The translations under genes and the position numbers were made by a program. 64,000 nucleotides of DNA from Cunninghamia lanceolata (lineage: Eukaryota; Streptophyta; Pinopsida; Cupressales; Cupressaceae): positions 506,001 to 570,000 of the forward strand of contig BSBN01000494.1 in NCBI GenBank assembly GCA_027924645.1. Reading direction: 5' to 3'. Of this stretch, positions 21,117 to 32,805 are shown piece by piece (position 1 is the first letter of the stretch; every line of letters starts with the position of its first letter). The notes under the pieces are model-generated. The model was not told where the DNA came from. It did no database searches and saw nothing but the letters and a program-made list of their open reading frames with translations.

Positions 21117-22461
21117 GTGGGCGGAAGGAAGGGAGCCACCTCACACCCAGGTGAGGTGGCCGACTCGGCAAGGGCAGCAGGCAAGACACTTGGTCAGCAG
21201 GCAACGTCAACAGGATACCCCCATTCCATTGGGGCAAAGGGAGGCGAATTGGACGGTCATCACAATCATCATCGCGCACAATAATGGCGGCTAGTGGAGG
21301 TCGTCATTTAAAGCCCACACGCTGGATCGGTCTCGGTTCTTGGGGTGCAGGACGAAGGCAAGGACGGCCCCAATATGAATCAGTAGGAATAACAGATGAC
21401 CTCATTTCCTGGGGCAGTCGAGCAACTAAGTCGTGAGCTAGCGAGAGCGGGGAGACGCCCAAAACATATCTTCAGCCATCATCGGGAGAAGAGGCAGCTT
21501 TTCCTCAGGCTATTTGAAGGCATTTTGGCTAGCATTTTGCAGACTGTTTGGCATTTTGGTTAACGGCCAACAATCCCCCACCATTCAACATTTTCCATCT
21601 TGCCGAACAGCTTGCTTGTGGCGGAATGGAATCCCCCATTTGTCTAACCAGAAGGGTTAGGCAGATGGCGTTCTTTGGCAAAATTACCAATTAGAGATTG
21701 AGAAGGGCCCTGTGGCAAAACGACACCTTGGTCATCGGAGCCACTAAGCTCATCTTGGGGAGAGCTTTTGTCAATGGTGGAGAGCACTACCGTGTAGATT
21801 CAGACATTCCGTCTAGGGTGGTAGCTTCTCTCGTCGACGTGATGATGGCAAAGCAGGAGGTGAGGGTGCTGGTGCAGAGGTTGTTCAAGTTGAACCTGAT
21901 GGAAGGGTTGGACAAGGTGTTGGAGGCAACGGAAAGAGGTGTCAGGCTCCCGAAGCCGAAGGATCTGAACAAGGTAAACCAGCTCGACGAGGTGGTCGAA
22001 TTCTTTCCCTTCATCCTAGACATTCGAGGTGATGAGTTGATGGCCAACAAGGCCAGGGTCCGTAGAGGAAGGGACTTCCTCAAAAAGATGTTCAACATGA
22101 TTCCAGTCGAGGGCTTCGCGTGGGTGGGCGAATTTCTAGACTACCTGTTCGAGGAAGGAGAGATATGATTAGTCTGGTGGCTCCGGTTCAATCGGTCTAT
22201 GGTCAGCTTGGTGCTTACTGTTGTATATGTTTAATAGTTTTTATGTTTTATTGTATTAAGGCAGTATGGGGGTTTTAGGCAATTATATGTATATGTCTAC
22301 TGTAGCAGCAATTTAGTTTGACAGACCCAGAATGGTCATTTTGTAATATTTTGTAAGCATATAGCAGGGGGGACAAGTATATCATCAGCTCATGGAGCTA
22401 AACAGTGTATCTTTTTTTGACTATCAATATAAACTATCTCTTACCTAGCAAAAAATAATAA
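21117..22461 (+). mobile_element. retroposed sequence (processed copy) with A-rich tail
   Basis: A GC-richer unit of 1345 bp sits inside AT repeats. It starts GTGGGCGGAAGG, ends with CTAGCAAAAAATAATAATA, and is flanked by TAATAATATAAAATTA at 21101-21116 and 22462-22477. The TSD is low in complexity, which weakens it. The composition, the single intronless ORF with long leader and trailer, and the tail fit a reverse-transcribed mRNA moved by LINE machinery. Confidence 0.6.
21626..22168 (+). pseudogene. 181-codon ORF with one stop, unknown protein
   Basis: The frame opens with ATG (MESPICLTRRVRQM), meets one TAG at codon 23, and is then open for 157 codons to TGA. The rest is a helical, charged protein (FLKKMFNMIPVEGFAWVG near the end, EVVEFFPFILDIRGDEL before it). 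No family is recognised and it does not look like gag, pol or transposase. It lies wholly in the retroposed unit, so it may copy a host mRNA. Its codon use and GC content differ from its surroundings. The stop could be a simple C-to-T change from CAG. Confidence 0.5.
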
Positions 22462-22477
22462 TAATAATATAAAATTA

Positions 22478-22745
22478 TAAATATTATATTCTAATATTCT
22501 AATAGAAATTTTATATTTTAATATTATATAATAATAAATAAATAAATCAGATTTTCAAAAAACATAGAAAAATGCAAAAAAGAAAAAAATAAATATTATA
22601 TTATATTATAATATTATAATAGAAATATTATATTTTATAATATTATAATATAATAATAAATATTAATAATATCATATTATAATATATTATAATATTATAA
22701 TAGAAACATTAAATTTTAATATTATACACTAATAATAAATAAAAC
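22478..22745. repeat. AT-rich tandem repeats
   Basis: Repeats of AATATTATATTATAAT with AGAAATATT. A block CAGATTTTCAAAAAACATAG near 22547 repeats one near 21040 on the other side of the retroposed unit, so the unit landed inside this array. Confidence 0.7.
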
Positions 22746-22814
22746 GTTAGCCAAAAACTATAGTGCCAAGGCAAACTCAACCGCACGGAAGAATATGCTT
22801 AGAGGTACGCGGTA

Positions 22815-22994
22815 ATGCCCGAACAGTTGCCGAAGACACTTCCCGATCACATGATCGAGCTGGAGCCGGAAGCCCCACCACCAACCCTTGCACCATATAG
22901 GATGGCCCCACCAAAACTGGAGAAGCCGAGGAGGCAATTCAAAGACTTGATCGATGCAGGGTACATCCGACCCGACCATAGGGAGAGCAAATAG
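22815..22994 (+). pseudogene. Ty3/gypsy RT N-terminal fragment
   Basis: A 59-codon GC-rich open frame has the sequence block that precedes the RT fingers in gypsy pol: MPEQLPKTLP, IELEPEAPPP, APYRMAPPKLEKPRRQFKD, then LIDAGYIRPDHRES. It stops at TAG where the RT should continue. It is well preserved relative to the AT repeats around it, so it was probably acquired late. It is only a fragment with no function of its own. Confidence 0.85.
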
Positions 22995-24904
22995 GGCACC
23001 GTTCAGGGCACTGGAACAACCCTAAATAAAGGTCCAATTTCGAGCAAAAATTCACGGGATTAATCGTGACAGAAAAACGTGAATTAAACTCGTTTTAAAC
23101 TTGATTTAAACCCTAAAAAAATCATTGAAACTCGCGGTCAAAGATTTAATGAAATCCGCAATTCAAACGAGGGTAAAAATCGAGCCAAACCCCGATTCGC
23201 GATTTTTTCAAAAAATCGTGTTTTTTATCCGATTTCTGCTTCTATGGTTCCATGTGTTATTCTTGATTGTTTTCACTTGACAAATGGGAATTGAAGTTGT
23301 GACACACTCTACCATGATTTCTTTCACGAAAGGTAGAATGAACATAAAAATGTAATACCTAAGTTGCTTGTGCAAATTAGGTTTCAATGTCTCTTAGTGT
23401 AACGAGCTCCCTTATTTAAAACTAATAAACATATTCATTAAAATAATCAAATAAGAAATAAATGAAATAAATATGATTTTCTCCATAAATTGACATATAT
23501 TTTTTTTAAGTATACATTAGCAAGAGTGCAATGAATTACTTCACATTAAACCGTTTCAAATGAATGACAATTCATGTTTGGAATAGATAAATTAAGATAC
23601 CATTCAACAATAGGACTATTGTCCTCATATGGTGCATACATGAAGGTATTATCTACACATAAGATTAATTTACAACTTATACGATACAATAAGACCAACG
23701 ATCCTAATCATGTTTACCGAGTACAAGCATATGCCAAATTTATGAGCAAATAGATATCAGTTCAAATCATGAATATTCTGTGAAAACAACGAAATAATAA
23801 TTGTCGTAAAAGCATATTGATTATAAATATCGTCACATTTAATACATCACATCAAAATATAGAATATGCACACATTTAATCATTTATTTAAATATTAAAA
23901 TCTGCTCTTCTAAGAGTACGTGAAAACAGGATGTGACATTTGCCTAAAGGTTAAAAATATATGTTGGAGTAAATCCTTACCAAGGGAAAAGGGGTTACTT
24001 GTCAAGTTAATTAGGCATGTGGCCTAAACTTTGGACCAAAACATGAAACATTTCTTGTCTTGACTACGAGACGAATGATCTCTAAAAGATATTCTCTACA
24101 CAATCACCAGTTATAGATTTTATTTGTCAACTCTACACAAAACCTTCTATCAATTGAATTCTTACTCAAGAATGCTTATACATTCAGTATGACTGTTCAA
24201 CAATGCAATTAAGCATAGAAAACAATATAAAACCTCTACATAAGTACCAAACATACCATCAAAAGAGACTGAACATGCAAATACACCTGGAGAAACTCTC
24301 AAAAGGGAAGGAAAATTCAGAAGACTACGTTCTTGTTCCTCATGCTACTATTATCCAGTCATATAAAAGTGTTTACAATGTCCAACAGATGAATTGGAAC
24401 TCTCCTAACACCTGCAAATAGTCAATGCACCCTAGAAACCCCTGTTCTCCTCTTTGTAACTGTCAAATTTCGAGCATAACTAAGGTAGAATTGAGAGCCA
24501 ACCCTTGCTCAATGTGTTTCAAGTGGGTCTTAAGCCACTCCCGCATCCACCCTTGGTGCCAAATCATGTCCAAAAGACAAAAAGTCAAACTGAGGCAAAA
24601 CCCTTCAAATTCCACATTCTATCCAATCTGTCCAAAATTGTCACCTAGTGACTTGCAGTAGTCATGAAATCACCACAGCGTCTACAAAACCACCTCCTGT
24701 CGCAAGACGGCAATTTCATCACCATACATTTTCTACTCAATTTTAGCATCTAATCCCCTATTTTCTGACCTTGAGATGCTTTGGATCACCCCAAGGCGAA
24801 CTCCAACCTAAGAATTAAAATACTAGCTTGTAAAACCATCCTTTGAGGAATCACACCTAACGATAGTCTTATGACATCTTCTCAACTCGAAATCACATCA
24901 ACTA
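22995..24904 (-). other. mixed spacer; probable 3' part of a gypsy element
   Basis: Up to 23246 this is AT-rich TIR-element end. From 23255 to about 24900 I see no coding sequence. By position it should include the 3' UTR and 3' LTR of the minus-strand gypsy that ends at 24905, but I could not define LTR ends. Confidence 0.4.
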
Positions 24905-25413
24905 ACCCCATGGTCATACTACTTGGATCTGTTTTCGAATAGCAACTCCCCACTAAGGAGGCTTTTGGTCCCCAAAAGCTCAAGAACTCACCAAGTGAGA
25001 AAATTCCTTCCCCACACCTTCCTCAAAATACCATTTTGCCTTGCTCTGTAGCTATGCCTTAAATCCCACTAACCATGTTTCGTTCCCCCCTCTACTTGTG
25101 CTTCTCACCTTCTTGTCAAGCACCACATCAGCCCCAACTCTTCTTGATTGCTTAGGGCGAAATCGCCAATTAAGGCAAAACAAGTCCTTCCTCATCAAGT
25201 ATGAAAGGCTCCTACAAAGATTCTCAACATTAATGAATGAATACATCTTCATGTTGGGAGGTACGTCTAACTAAAAAAGCCTTTTCTCCCACCTATTCCA
25301 ATACCTAAAATGGACCATAACTTTATGGGGTGAGCTTTTTAGCTGGTCCCTAGAGCCTTTCCTTCCCTAAGTACATCGGTACATGATCTCCAATTTTGAA
25401 CTTATGTTCTACC
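24905..25413 (-). pseudogene. gypsy integrase C-terminus and chromodomain-like tail
   Basis: On the minus strand VEHKFKIGDHV, YLGKERL, GPAKKL, YGPF and VGEKAF are the gypsy integrase C-terminal (GPY/F-type) region. FINVENL (in place of VVNVENL), LDEEGLVLP-like debris and then DKKVRST, TWLVGFKA and KWYF follow, as in the chromodomain-like tail of chromovirus-type elements. This is the downstream part of the pol whose RT to integrase core lies at 31120-33447. The two are separated by an insertion with TSD CTACC. Stops are numerous. Confidence 0.85.
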
Positions 25414-26233
25414 TGTTGATGATTGTTTTTAGACAAGTCAACAATAGAGTAAAACACTAAGTATCCAACTCTCTCTTGAATAAAGCTCTTCAAAGGCTAA
25501 TCGATGTGATCCAGTGAAGTAACTCCAAGGTTCCTTTTCTTATGATTTATGATGGATGAACTCAGTGATTACATGTGATCTTGCTGGTAATCACAAAGGG
25601 ACTTACGCTGACTTCTTCTTACTTCATTCAACTTATTTCTCCTAATAGTGTGGATGATATATCAATAATAAAGAAAAGGGCAAAAGATAAGGGTTCAGAA
25701 AGGCTAATCTAAGGTCAATGAAGCAATGATGATGCAAGAATAGACAAACTCCTTAATTAACCTAACTCCACTTCGCCAAGGATGCCTACAACTACATGGA
25801 GTTGGTGCAATCTCCTAATAATAGCGAAGGGTTTTCAAATCATGAAGGCTTATATAAGCACCCATTGAACGATACAGTTCAAACAAGCATCCACAATCGA
25901 ACTTAAGCAAATAAAGCTCAGACTAACTTTACACAACACTTCACCAACGATGAATGTTAAAAGCATGAGCTAGGAGTTGATCAAATATTCAATACAACAT
26001 ACATTACATCAATGAACTTCTAATCTACTTTGAAAGACCTCTCCACTTCATCAAGATACAAGAAACCATGTTATTCCACAAGACAACACTTAACACCAAA
26101 TAATACTCCAATGTCTTTGCATTGAACTTGAGAAATATTTACAACTTCAAGTACTCTCAGAGAATTTCGAGAGTCTCTTCTATTCTACTCCTACAAACTA
26201 TTATCTGATGATTTTACAAATGAGGCAACAAGG

Positions 26234-26245
26234 CCTTTATATAGA
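26234..26245 (-). promoter_or_regulatory. TATA-like element in the giant LTR
   Basis: The minus strand reads CTCTATATAAAGGCC, the form common in plant LTR promoters. Transcription would run leftward toward 25414. Confidence 0.55.
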
Positions 26246-27229
26246 GGTCCAGAATTACAATGAAAGGCTAGGATCATTTCACATAGCCAAGGGCCAGGAT
26301 CATGCCATCTCAGCAGTTAGTTACAACAAATTGTTATTTTTAGTACATAAGAGAGGCAATGAAGGCACGTTTTCCAAGAAGAGAAGGATAAAATGGAATC
26401 TTTTGAGTATCTTCCACATGGGCGTCCTCTTTGGCTTCTTGCTTGTTGTAAATACATTGAATGTAGTCAGGCGATGTGGCGAACTATGATTAGTCAAGAT
26501 GATGTGCATGCCACGTAGGTGCCACCTTAGCATATTCCCAAATTGCATCATCTTTGTAATGTCTTCGAATGTGATTGCTTTGAACTTGTATGTTTGGGAA
26601 TGCATCTTCAATGATCTTGCCTTTGTTCATCTTCTTGCAAACTGGATGTGTATGATGTTTGTTGCTCATTTGTTTAACACTGTGATTCTCCTTCTCTTGC
26701 AGGATATATGAATGATCTTCTTTGGATGCATCTTCTTGGTATACAGTAGTAGGAGATGATGATAATACTTGATTCATGATATAGAGTAGATGATCTCTAT
26801 TGGACTTGAAGATTGAAGAGTGCTTGAAGCTTGATGGATGAAGTATCTTGGAATGTTTGATGATGATGAAGATGTAGTACACTTGCCATGTTGACCCTGA
26901 AGTGATGATTGATGAAGAAGCTAATTGATACTTGAAGTTGATAGAACTTGAAGCTTAATGGATAGAATGTCCTTGACATGATGTCATTGATAATGAAGTG
27001 TTCCAACATGATGATGATGAAAGGTTCCTTTGGAGCAGCTACATGATGTTTCCTCACAGCAACCTCCTCTTAGCATCATCCCTCGCTTGAAGATGACTCT
27101 AATCACTTAGCTCCTAATATGACTTCTTAGCTCAATCCAAGCTCCTTGTTCCTGCAAACAAAGAAACAATATCAATTCTTAGCTTTATAACACAAAATAA
27201 TCATTATAAATCAATTTCTAACCTTCCAA

Positions 27230-30060
27230 TCCTAAGTGCATTGGATGCCAAATTAGTTTCTTATTAAAAAAGTCATAAAATTTAAATGTAACCCCAATCC
27301 AAGGTGGCACACTGGTTGACAATTTCATGCTCTGGTTAAAATTTCTTCGTGTAGCTTGAATTACACCACATATTAGACAGGGCGCAGTAGATAGCAATTT
27401 TGACTTCTTGTTAATTTTGGCGCACTGGTTGGAAGTTGTAATCTCGCTTTGATTTTGAATGATGCATTTGAAATAAACCTTCATCCTAGTAGTGGCGCAA
27501 GGGATCAGCATTTTGTGCTTGCAATATTAAAGTCTTAAAAGTTTAAACAAGGCCACCTCCAAACCCTTGGCGCAGCAGATGAAGACCTTGAGGTTTGGTT
27601 AAACTCACCTCTTTCACTCAACATGAATCTTCTTCATCTTGGCACAGCAAAACAGGCACATTAGATGGAGGTTTAGATCTCTCAAAATCCGTCCAAAAAA
27701 CTTCAATTTATACTTACTTACAATGGGCGCATTGGATGAGGCACGTTGGTTGGGGATCTTGTATCCTCTTGAAACTTTCATAAAACTTTAATTTAACATC
27801 AATCCAAGGTGGTCGCATTAGTTCATCATTTTGAATCTTCTTGAAACATGTTATAACACTTGCAATTTACATTTCCTCTTTAAGTACTTTGGTTGAAATG
27901 CCTCTTGAAACTCATCATCATCTCCCTCTCTTGTCAAAGCGCAGCAGATAGGAGTTTTGATCTCTTCTTAAAACTTGTTTAAATCATCATTTTTACCTTT
28001 TGAGGAGGGCGCAGCAGATAGGGCGCATTGGATCAGCATTGTAAATCCTCTGGAAGCCTTCATAAATCTTCAACTTAACCTCACATCAGGGTGGCACATT
28101 AGATCAGCTTCTTGGATCCTCCTAAAACTTGTTTAAAAAAGCTTCATTGTTCATTCTTTGATGAGGAAGGTGCATTGGATTAGGCGCAGCAGTTCATGAT
28201 TTTGGATCTCCTAGAAAGTGTGTCAAAAAACTTGAACTTAGACCACCTTAACATGTGGCGCAGCAGATCAGAATTTCATCCTCCTCTTGAATGATCTCCT
28301 TGTAAGCGCATCGGTTAAGGAATTTAGCCTCCAGTTGAAAGAGTTCTTTTAAAACTTGAACTTGACTCCCTTTAGATCAGGCGCAGCAGATAGGGCGCAG
28401 CAGATAGGGATTTTGGATCCTCATTGAAATCTCATAAAAGTTGTGTATTGATATTTCAAACACTCTCTCCACCTTGACGAGGGCGCCTTGGATCAAGCGC
28501 GTGAGATGAGGATTTTAACCTCCACTTGAAAAGGTCTTAAGGGCACCTTGGATGTGGGTTTTGTTCTTTGCTTGAATGTTCATCAAAAGTTGAAGTAAGC
28601 TCTCCCTTACTAATGGCCCATCAGTTCTGTCGCATGAGATCAGCATTTTAAACTCTCCTTCTTAATAGCGCAGCAGATGTGGCGCAATAGATGAGGTAAT
28701 TAGATTCTCTTCAATGATAGTTTCTTGATTTGCATATTGACACTTCAAACAACCCTCTCCACCTTAGTCGCATTGGATGAGCATTTTGATGCTTGGATAA
28801 AATATCTTAAAATCATCATCATCTCTTAACAAGGCGCATCTCATAGGGCGCATCGGACAAATGTTTTACTTTTTCCTTGAAATTTCACCTTTTGCTTATC
28901 ATTTGTAGGCGGCGCATTAGATCAACACTTTGATCTTCTCTTGAAGTTTCATCTTATGTAAACTACATCAGCCTTCTTGATCTAGGCGCAGCAGATCAGC
29001 AATTCAATCCTCTCATGATACTCACTAAGGTGGCGCACAAGTTGGGCGCATTAGATATGGCGCAGCAAATAAGACGCATGGGATCTTGATTTCAATCTCT
29101 GTTGGGAGGCGTACTTCCTGGTCTTTTTGGATGAAATCAGCGCCTTGCCTTCATGCTTGCTACTTTGTAACTCTAAATGATCAAATGATGTTTTAAAATG
29201 ACTTTCATCTTGTAGGCACTGATTTGAAGTCATACAAGTGTAAATTGGCACCAAGGTTTGAATGGGGTCTTTTTATTAAGGCGCTGATTTGAAGTGGCAG
29301 AGGCATGATTGTGCGCCTAAGGTTCCTTAGCTGATTACTTGACGTCTTATGATCTCAAAATAGTCCATCTTTTAGGCGCTGAAAGTAGTTATAACAGCAA
29401 GAATTTGAGCCTAAACTTGAGTGACTTGGTCTTAGGCATTTTTAGTGATCAAACCAAGGTAATGATGTTTAGAGAACCTCTTGCTCAAAAATGATATCCA
29501 AACTCAAGGTTCCTACCCTTCCATTACTTAGGCACATATTGATGACTCTTTGAACTTGGATTGGTGCCTAGACATCTTAATTTCTCTACTTCCCTTGATC
29601 TAAAAATCATTGTAGTTGCTCTCAAAACCCTCTGTGAAATTAGATCCTAGCCCTTACATCATTCAGTCTCCAAGGCGCACATTTATGATTATTCAAGTGT
29701 GAAAATGCGCCTTAATGCAAATAGGTATTCACTTCATGATTAACGGACTCAAGTCCTTACACATGCTCAATAAAAGGTCTTGACACTCGAACTTCCTTGA
29801 ATTTCATAAAATTAAACGGGTTTCATCCTAGGCGCAATTTTCATTAAGTTTAGACTTCATTTTACATCAAGGTGCCAAAATGAGGTTGAAGAGAGGTAAA
29901 AGTGCGCCTAGAAGTATGATGCTCAGTTTGATGTGTTTGATCAACTTTGGGAGTCAAAGTGAATCACCTCCCTTAAGGCGCTCTCCTTTATACTTCAAAA
30001 TGTCCATTTATACCAAGGCAAACATGTAAGGTTCTACCTTAGGCGCTGATTTGAATCCCA
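27230..30060. repeat. long degenerate GCGC-keyword array
   Basis: From 27.2 to 29.1 kb words such as GGCGCAGCAGATAGG and GGGCGCATTGGATCAGC recur dozens of times. They are separated by 30-100 bp of related T/C-rich sequence (ATTTTGGATCCTC, TTGAAACT). From 29.1 to 30.1 kb the keyword becomes TTAGGCGCTGATTTGAAG or its inverse TGCGCCTAAG, in both orientations. Spacing is irregular and there is no protein frame. It forms most of the U3 side of the giant LTR. Function is unknown; repeated protein-binding sites or a decayed satellite are options. Confidence 0.7.
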
Positions 30061-30107
30061 ATCTTAGGCGCAATATGATGTTTGCAGAGGTAAGAAATGC
30101 GCCTAAC

Positions 30108-30677
30108 CATAGTTGGAAAACTCTTCTAGGACTCTCCAGGACTCGCGAGTCCTATGGTGAGCCGAGTCGACTCGCCATTGACTCCCGAGTCGACTTGCCA
30201 TTGACTCCCGAGTCGAGTCCAAGGTCGAGACTCGCGAGTCCTACCCTGGGACTCGCACGAGTCCCAGGGTCAGACTCCCAAGTCCTAACCCTGGACTCTC
30301 GTTTTGCCAATTAGATGCCCAACAAGCATAAAAACTTAGTTTTTTTTTCTTTTTCTTTCTCATTTTGACATCATTATATGTAAACATTTATAAACTTATG
30401 ATGTTATACATTTGAAAGTTTGAAACTATGAGTATGAATCGTATGATTATGGTTCATGAATGATGAAATATCAAATATTGAGTGTTTGAAGATCATATGA
30501 CGTGTAATGTTTGAATTATGGCTCTTATGTTCTCTAAATGCATTAATTTCTTTTTGTTTTTTGTAAAACTACGGTTTTCTTCTTTGTCGAGTCCTAGCTG
30601 AGTTTTTTGCCGAGTCCTGAGCCCGAGTCCTATTTTGGGCTGCCGAGTCCGCGGCGAGTTCGAGTTTTCCAACTATG
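30108..30677. mobile_element. non-autonomous hAT (MITE-like), TSD CGCCTAAC
   Basis: A perfect 8-bp duplication CGCCTAAC (30100-30107 and 30678-30685) flanks a 570-bp unit with perfect 16-bp inverted ends CATAGTTGGAAAACTC. Both subterminal regions are packed with GGACTCGCGAGTCC- and CCGAGTCGACTCG-like palindromic words, the kind of repeats to which hAT transposases bind. There is no transposase ORF; the short plus-strand frame at 30051-30314 is a by-product. Its ends match the long hAT copies at 52.9 and 57.5 kb. Confidence 0.9.
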
Positions 30678-31124
30678 CGCCTAACTACTTAGAGTAAATT
30701 TGTGCCTAGAAGTGGAAGTCCCTAGGGTAAGGTATGTTAAAAAATATATTTAAGTAATTTCTTATCCTTTAAATATTTTTCAATATACCTTTCAGGATGT
30801 TTGAGACAAGTCTCGGATCCACCGGATTTAACATGTAGATTCTAGATTTTGAGAGATCCACCAAATTTCAGACTTAGCCAATTTTCAGGATTTTCAGGAT
30901 ATCAGACTTAGTCATTTCAAGATCTCAGAACATACATCAGGATATCAGGACATTGAGGGACTATAGGAGCCACCACAAAGCTATAAACTCAAACATTACT
31001 GACTTCATCATGCAATTGCAACCAACCTAAGACATCATCCAAAACTAAAGAAAACCACTGGAGCTCAAAAAAGGGGGGTCCCCATTTGCAATGGGGCGAT
31101 GTGTGATTAGGTCACAACACTACC

Positions 31125-32516
31125 GAATATTGGTCATGTCACCTCTTGTACCTAGCTTGAGACTCCTCCAATTCTCCTAAACTCAGAGATATATTTGTCG
31201 AATCTTATCAATGAACCGTTTGGCCCTGTGGACCTCTAAAACCACATTCTCTTATTTCTCTTGTGCCTGTTCCAAAGAAACATTGAAGGGAAAGGTGGCA
31301 AGTAACCAAAACATGCCTCAAATGCTGAAAAACATGTAGATGCATGGACTGCCCTATTGTATGAGTGATGAATTCATGCCAAACTCTCGTCCCATAACTT
31401 TGGATAACTCTGATTATAACCCCTCAAAAGTTGTACCATGGTGTGGTTCACCACTTCCATTTGCCCATCTAGTTGGGGATGAAAGGAGATAAAATGCTTC
31501 AATCAGGTATCCATCTTCTCCCAAAGCATGCACCAAACTTCCCCAAAAATCTAGTATCTCTATCTAATATTATTCTTTCTGGAAGACCAAAAGAAATCCA
31601 CACATGAGAGAAAAACAACTCAGCTGCTTCACTGCCCTTGAGAGTTTCACAAGGTATGAGCACACAAATCTTTCTGCATCAGTCCATCACCATGAACAAA
31701 TAATCATGCCCTCTCTTGGACATGGGTAGACCTCCTAAAAAGTCCATGGAGATGCTCTCCCATGGCCTTGAAACATTGATATCGGTTGGTACAATCTCAA
31801 CTTACGATTACTTGGCTAACTTATGCAACAAAACTTGCAACCCTGAACGAACCTAGAGAAATCCACTTGCATATATGGCCAATACACGTACCTTTGAAGA
31901 TTAGCTAACATGTTTGCCACACCAAAATGACCTGAAACCTTTGAGATATGAACCTCATGCAAGAACAACAACCTCCTTTCTTTTGGCACACATAATTTTA
32001 CCAATTTATATAGCAACCCTTCTTTGCAGAAAAGGTATAAGTTTGGCTCAAAATCAGCCACTTTTCCTCTCTTTGTTTGCTTGCAGGTATCAATAAAATC
32101 CTTATCATTGTCATAATCTTCAGCATATAACTCTTTTGCAAAGGGCTCTAATTGATAAATATTACTCACCACAAAAGAAGAGGTGGCCTTAACAACATAT
32201 TAGCCACTTTGGTTGTCATACCCCATTTGTATGTAATCACCAAGTGAATTTGTAGGAGGAATCCTAGCCACTTGTAATGCCTTGCTTGTTAAAGTTTAGT
32301 TTGTGGTTGCAAGTTAAAGAGGTTAGTGATCCGTGCAAACCACCATATCTTTGCCCATCAAGTAATGTTTCCACTTTTCTGCTGCTTATGCTAGTGCATA
32401 CAGTACTTTGTCATGAATGCAATAGTTTAGAACTGCCCCTCTAAAAAGCTCTGAATGATTTCATATAGGTCTTCCCCCTTGCAACAAAACAGACCTATTG
32501 CATATTCACCAACATC
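31125..32516 (-). pseudogene. gypsy RNase H (part) and integrase core
   Basis: The minus strand 31816-32172 holds the integrase zinc region (LLYKLVKLCVPKERR, LLFLHEVHISKVSGHFGV, CKFCC). Leftward, the core follows with GLPMSKRGHDYLFMVMD, FFSHVWISFGLP and DRDTRFLGKF, then SQARYKR and HDQ at the edge of the giant LTR. To the right, RNase H debris (KWKHYLMGKDM-like, CTDH) precedes it. Integrase would join cDNA to the chromosome. Stops interrupt every domain. Confidence 0.88.
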
Positions 32517-32805
32517 TGTTGCTACACCCTTAAGCCATTGAATATATTGGGATATCTTATAACAAACTATGGCTCACATAATCCTTATTGTAAGCTAGGT
32601 TGGCCTCATTAGGATTAGGGGATTAATATTGCCCAATGATGCCTATAAGTAGGAAGTAGTGAGTAGTTGTTGATCATCATATTGCAAGTTTTGTTCTTAT
32701 TGTACGACTTTTGGAGGTTGCCCTCTCAAAGTGGCTCATTATAATCAAGTATTTGCATATTGTTTTCTCTAATATGCCTCTCTTGTGCTAAGTAATTTGA
32801 TTACG
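32517..32805 (+). repeat. solo LTR in gypsy RNase H, copy 1
   Basis: It interrupts the gypsy RNase H reading (LQQPFEVET on one side, DVGEYAIG on the other). It shares GACTTTTGGAGGTTGCCCTC, then ATCAAGTATTTGCA and TCTTGTGC with 39775-40080. It starts TGTTGCTACACCC and has a plus-strand TATA-like CCTATAAGTAGG near 32640. A clean TSD was not found. Confidence 0.6.

Larger units (their letters stand above)
20943..23246. mobile_element. AT-rich TIR element, possibly hAT-like
   Basis: The left end CATAGCAGCAAAAATCG (from 20947) is the imperfect inverse of the right end CGATTTCTGCTTCTATG (23230-23246). GTTCCAT occurs at 20936-20942 and 23247-23253 as a likely target duplication. CATAG ends are also found on the hAT copies in this window. 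The interior is a tangle of AATATTATA repeats, a retroposed sequence and a gypsy RT fragment, and has no transposase. The left end is ambiguous by 4 bp. Confidence 0.45.
25414..31119 (-). mobile_element. giant solo-LTR-like insertion, 5.7 kb, TSD CTACC
   Basis: CTACC at 25409-25413 and at 31120-31124 flanks a unit that begins TGTTGATGATTG and ends GGTCACAACA (TGTTG...CAACA inverted ends). Excising it and one TSD copy joins the gypsy integrase in frame (HDQYSVEHKFK). On the minus strand a TATA-like CTCTATATAAAGG (26234-26245) stands about 0.8 kb from the unit's 3' end, as in an LTR with a very long U3. No PBS, gag or pol is found inside. It contains the GCGC-rich array and a 570-bp hAT element, so its own length is about 5.1 kb. 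A complete non-coding element with diverged LTRs is the alternative. Confidence 0.75.

Noticed and set aside
27230..30060. Repeated GCGCAGCAGAT units considered as a CRISPR-like array
   Set aside because: Units and spacers are both degenerate and irregular, orientation switches, and the context is a plant LTR element. No cas genes exist.
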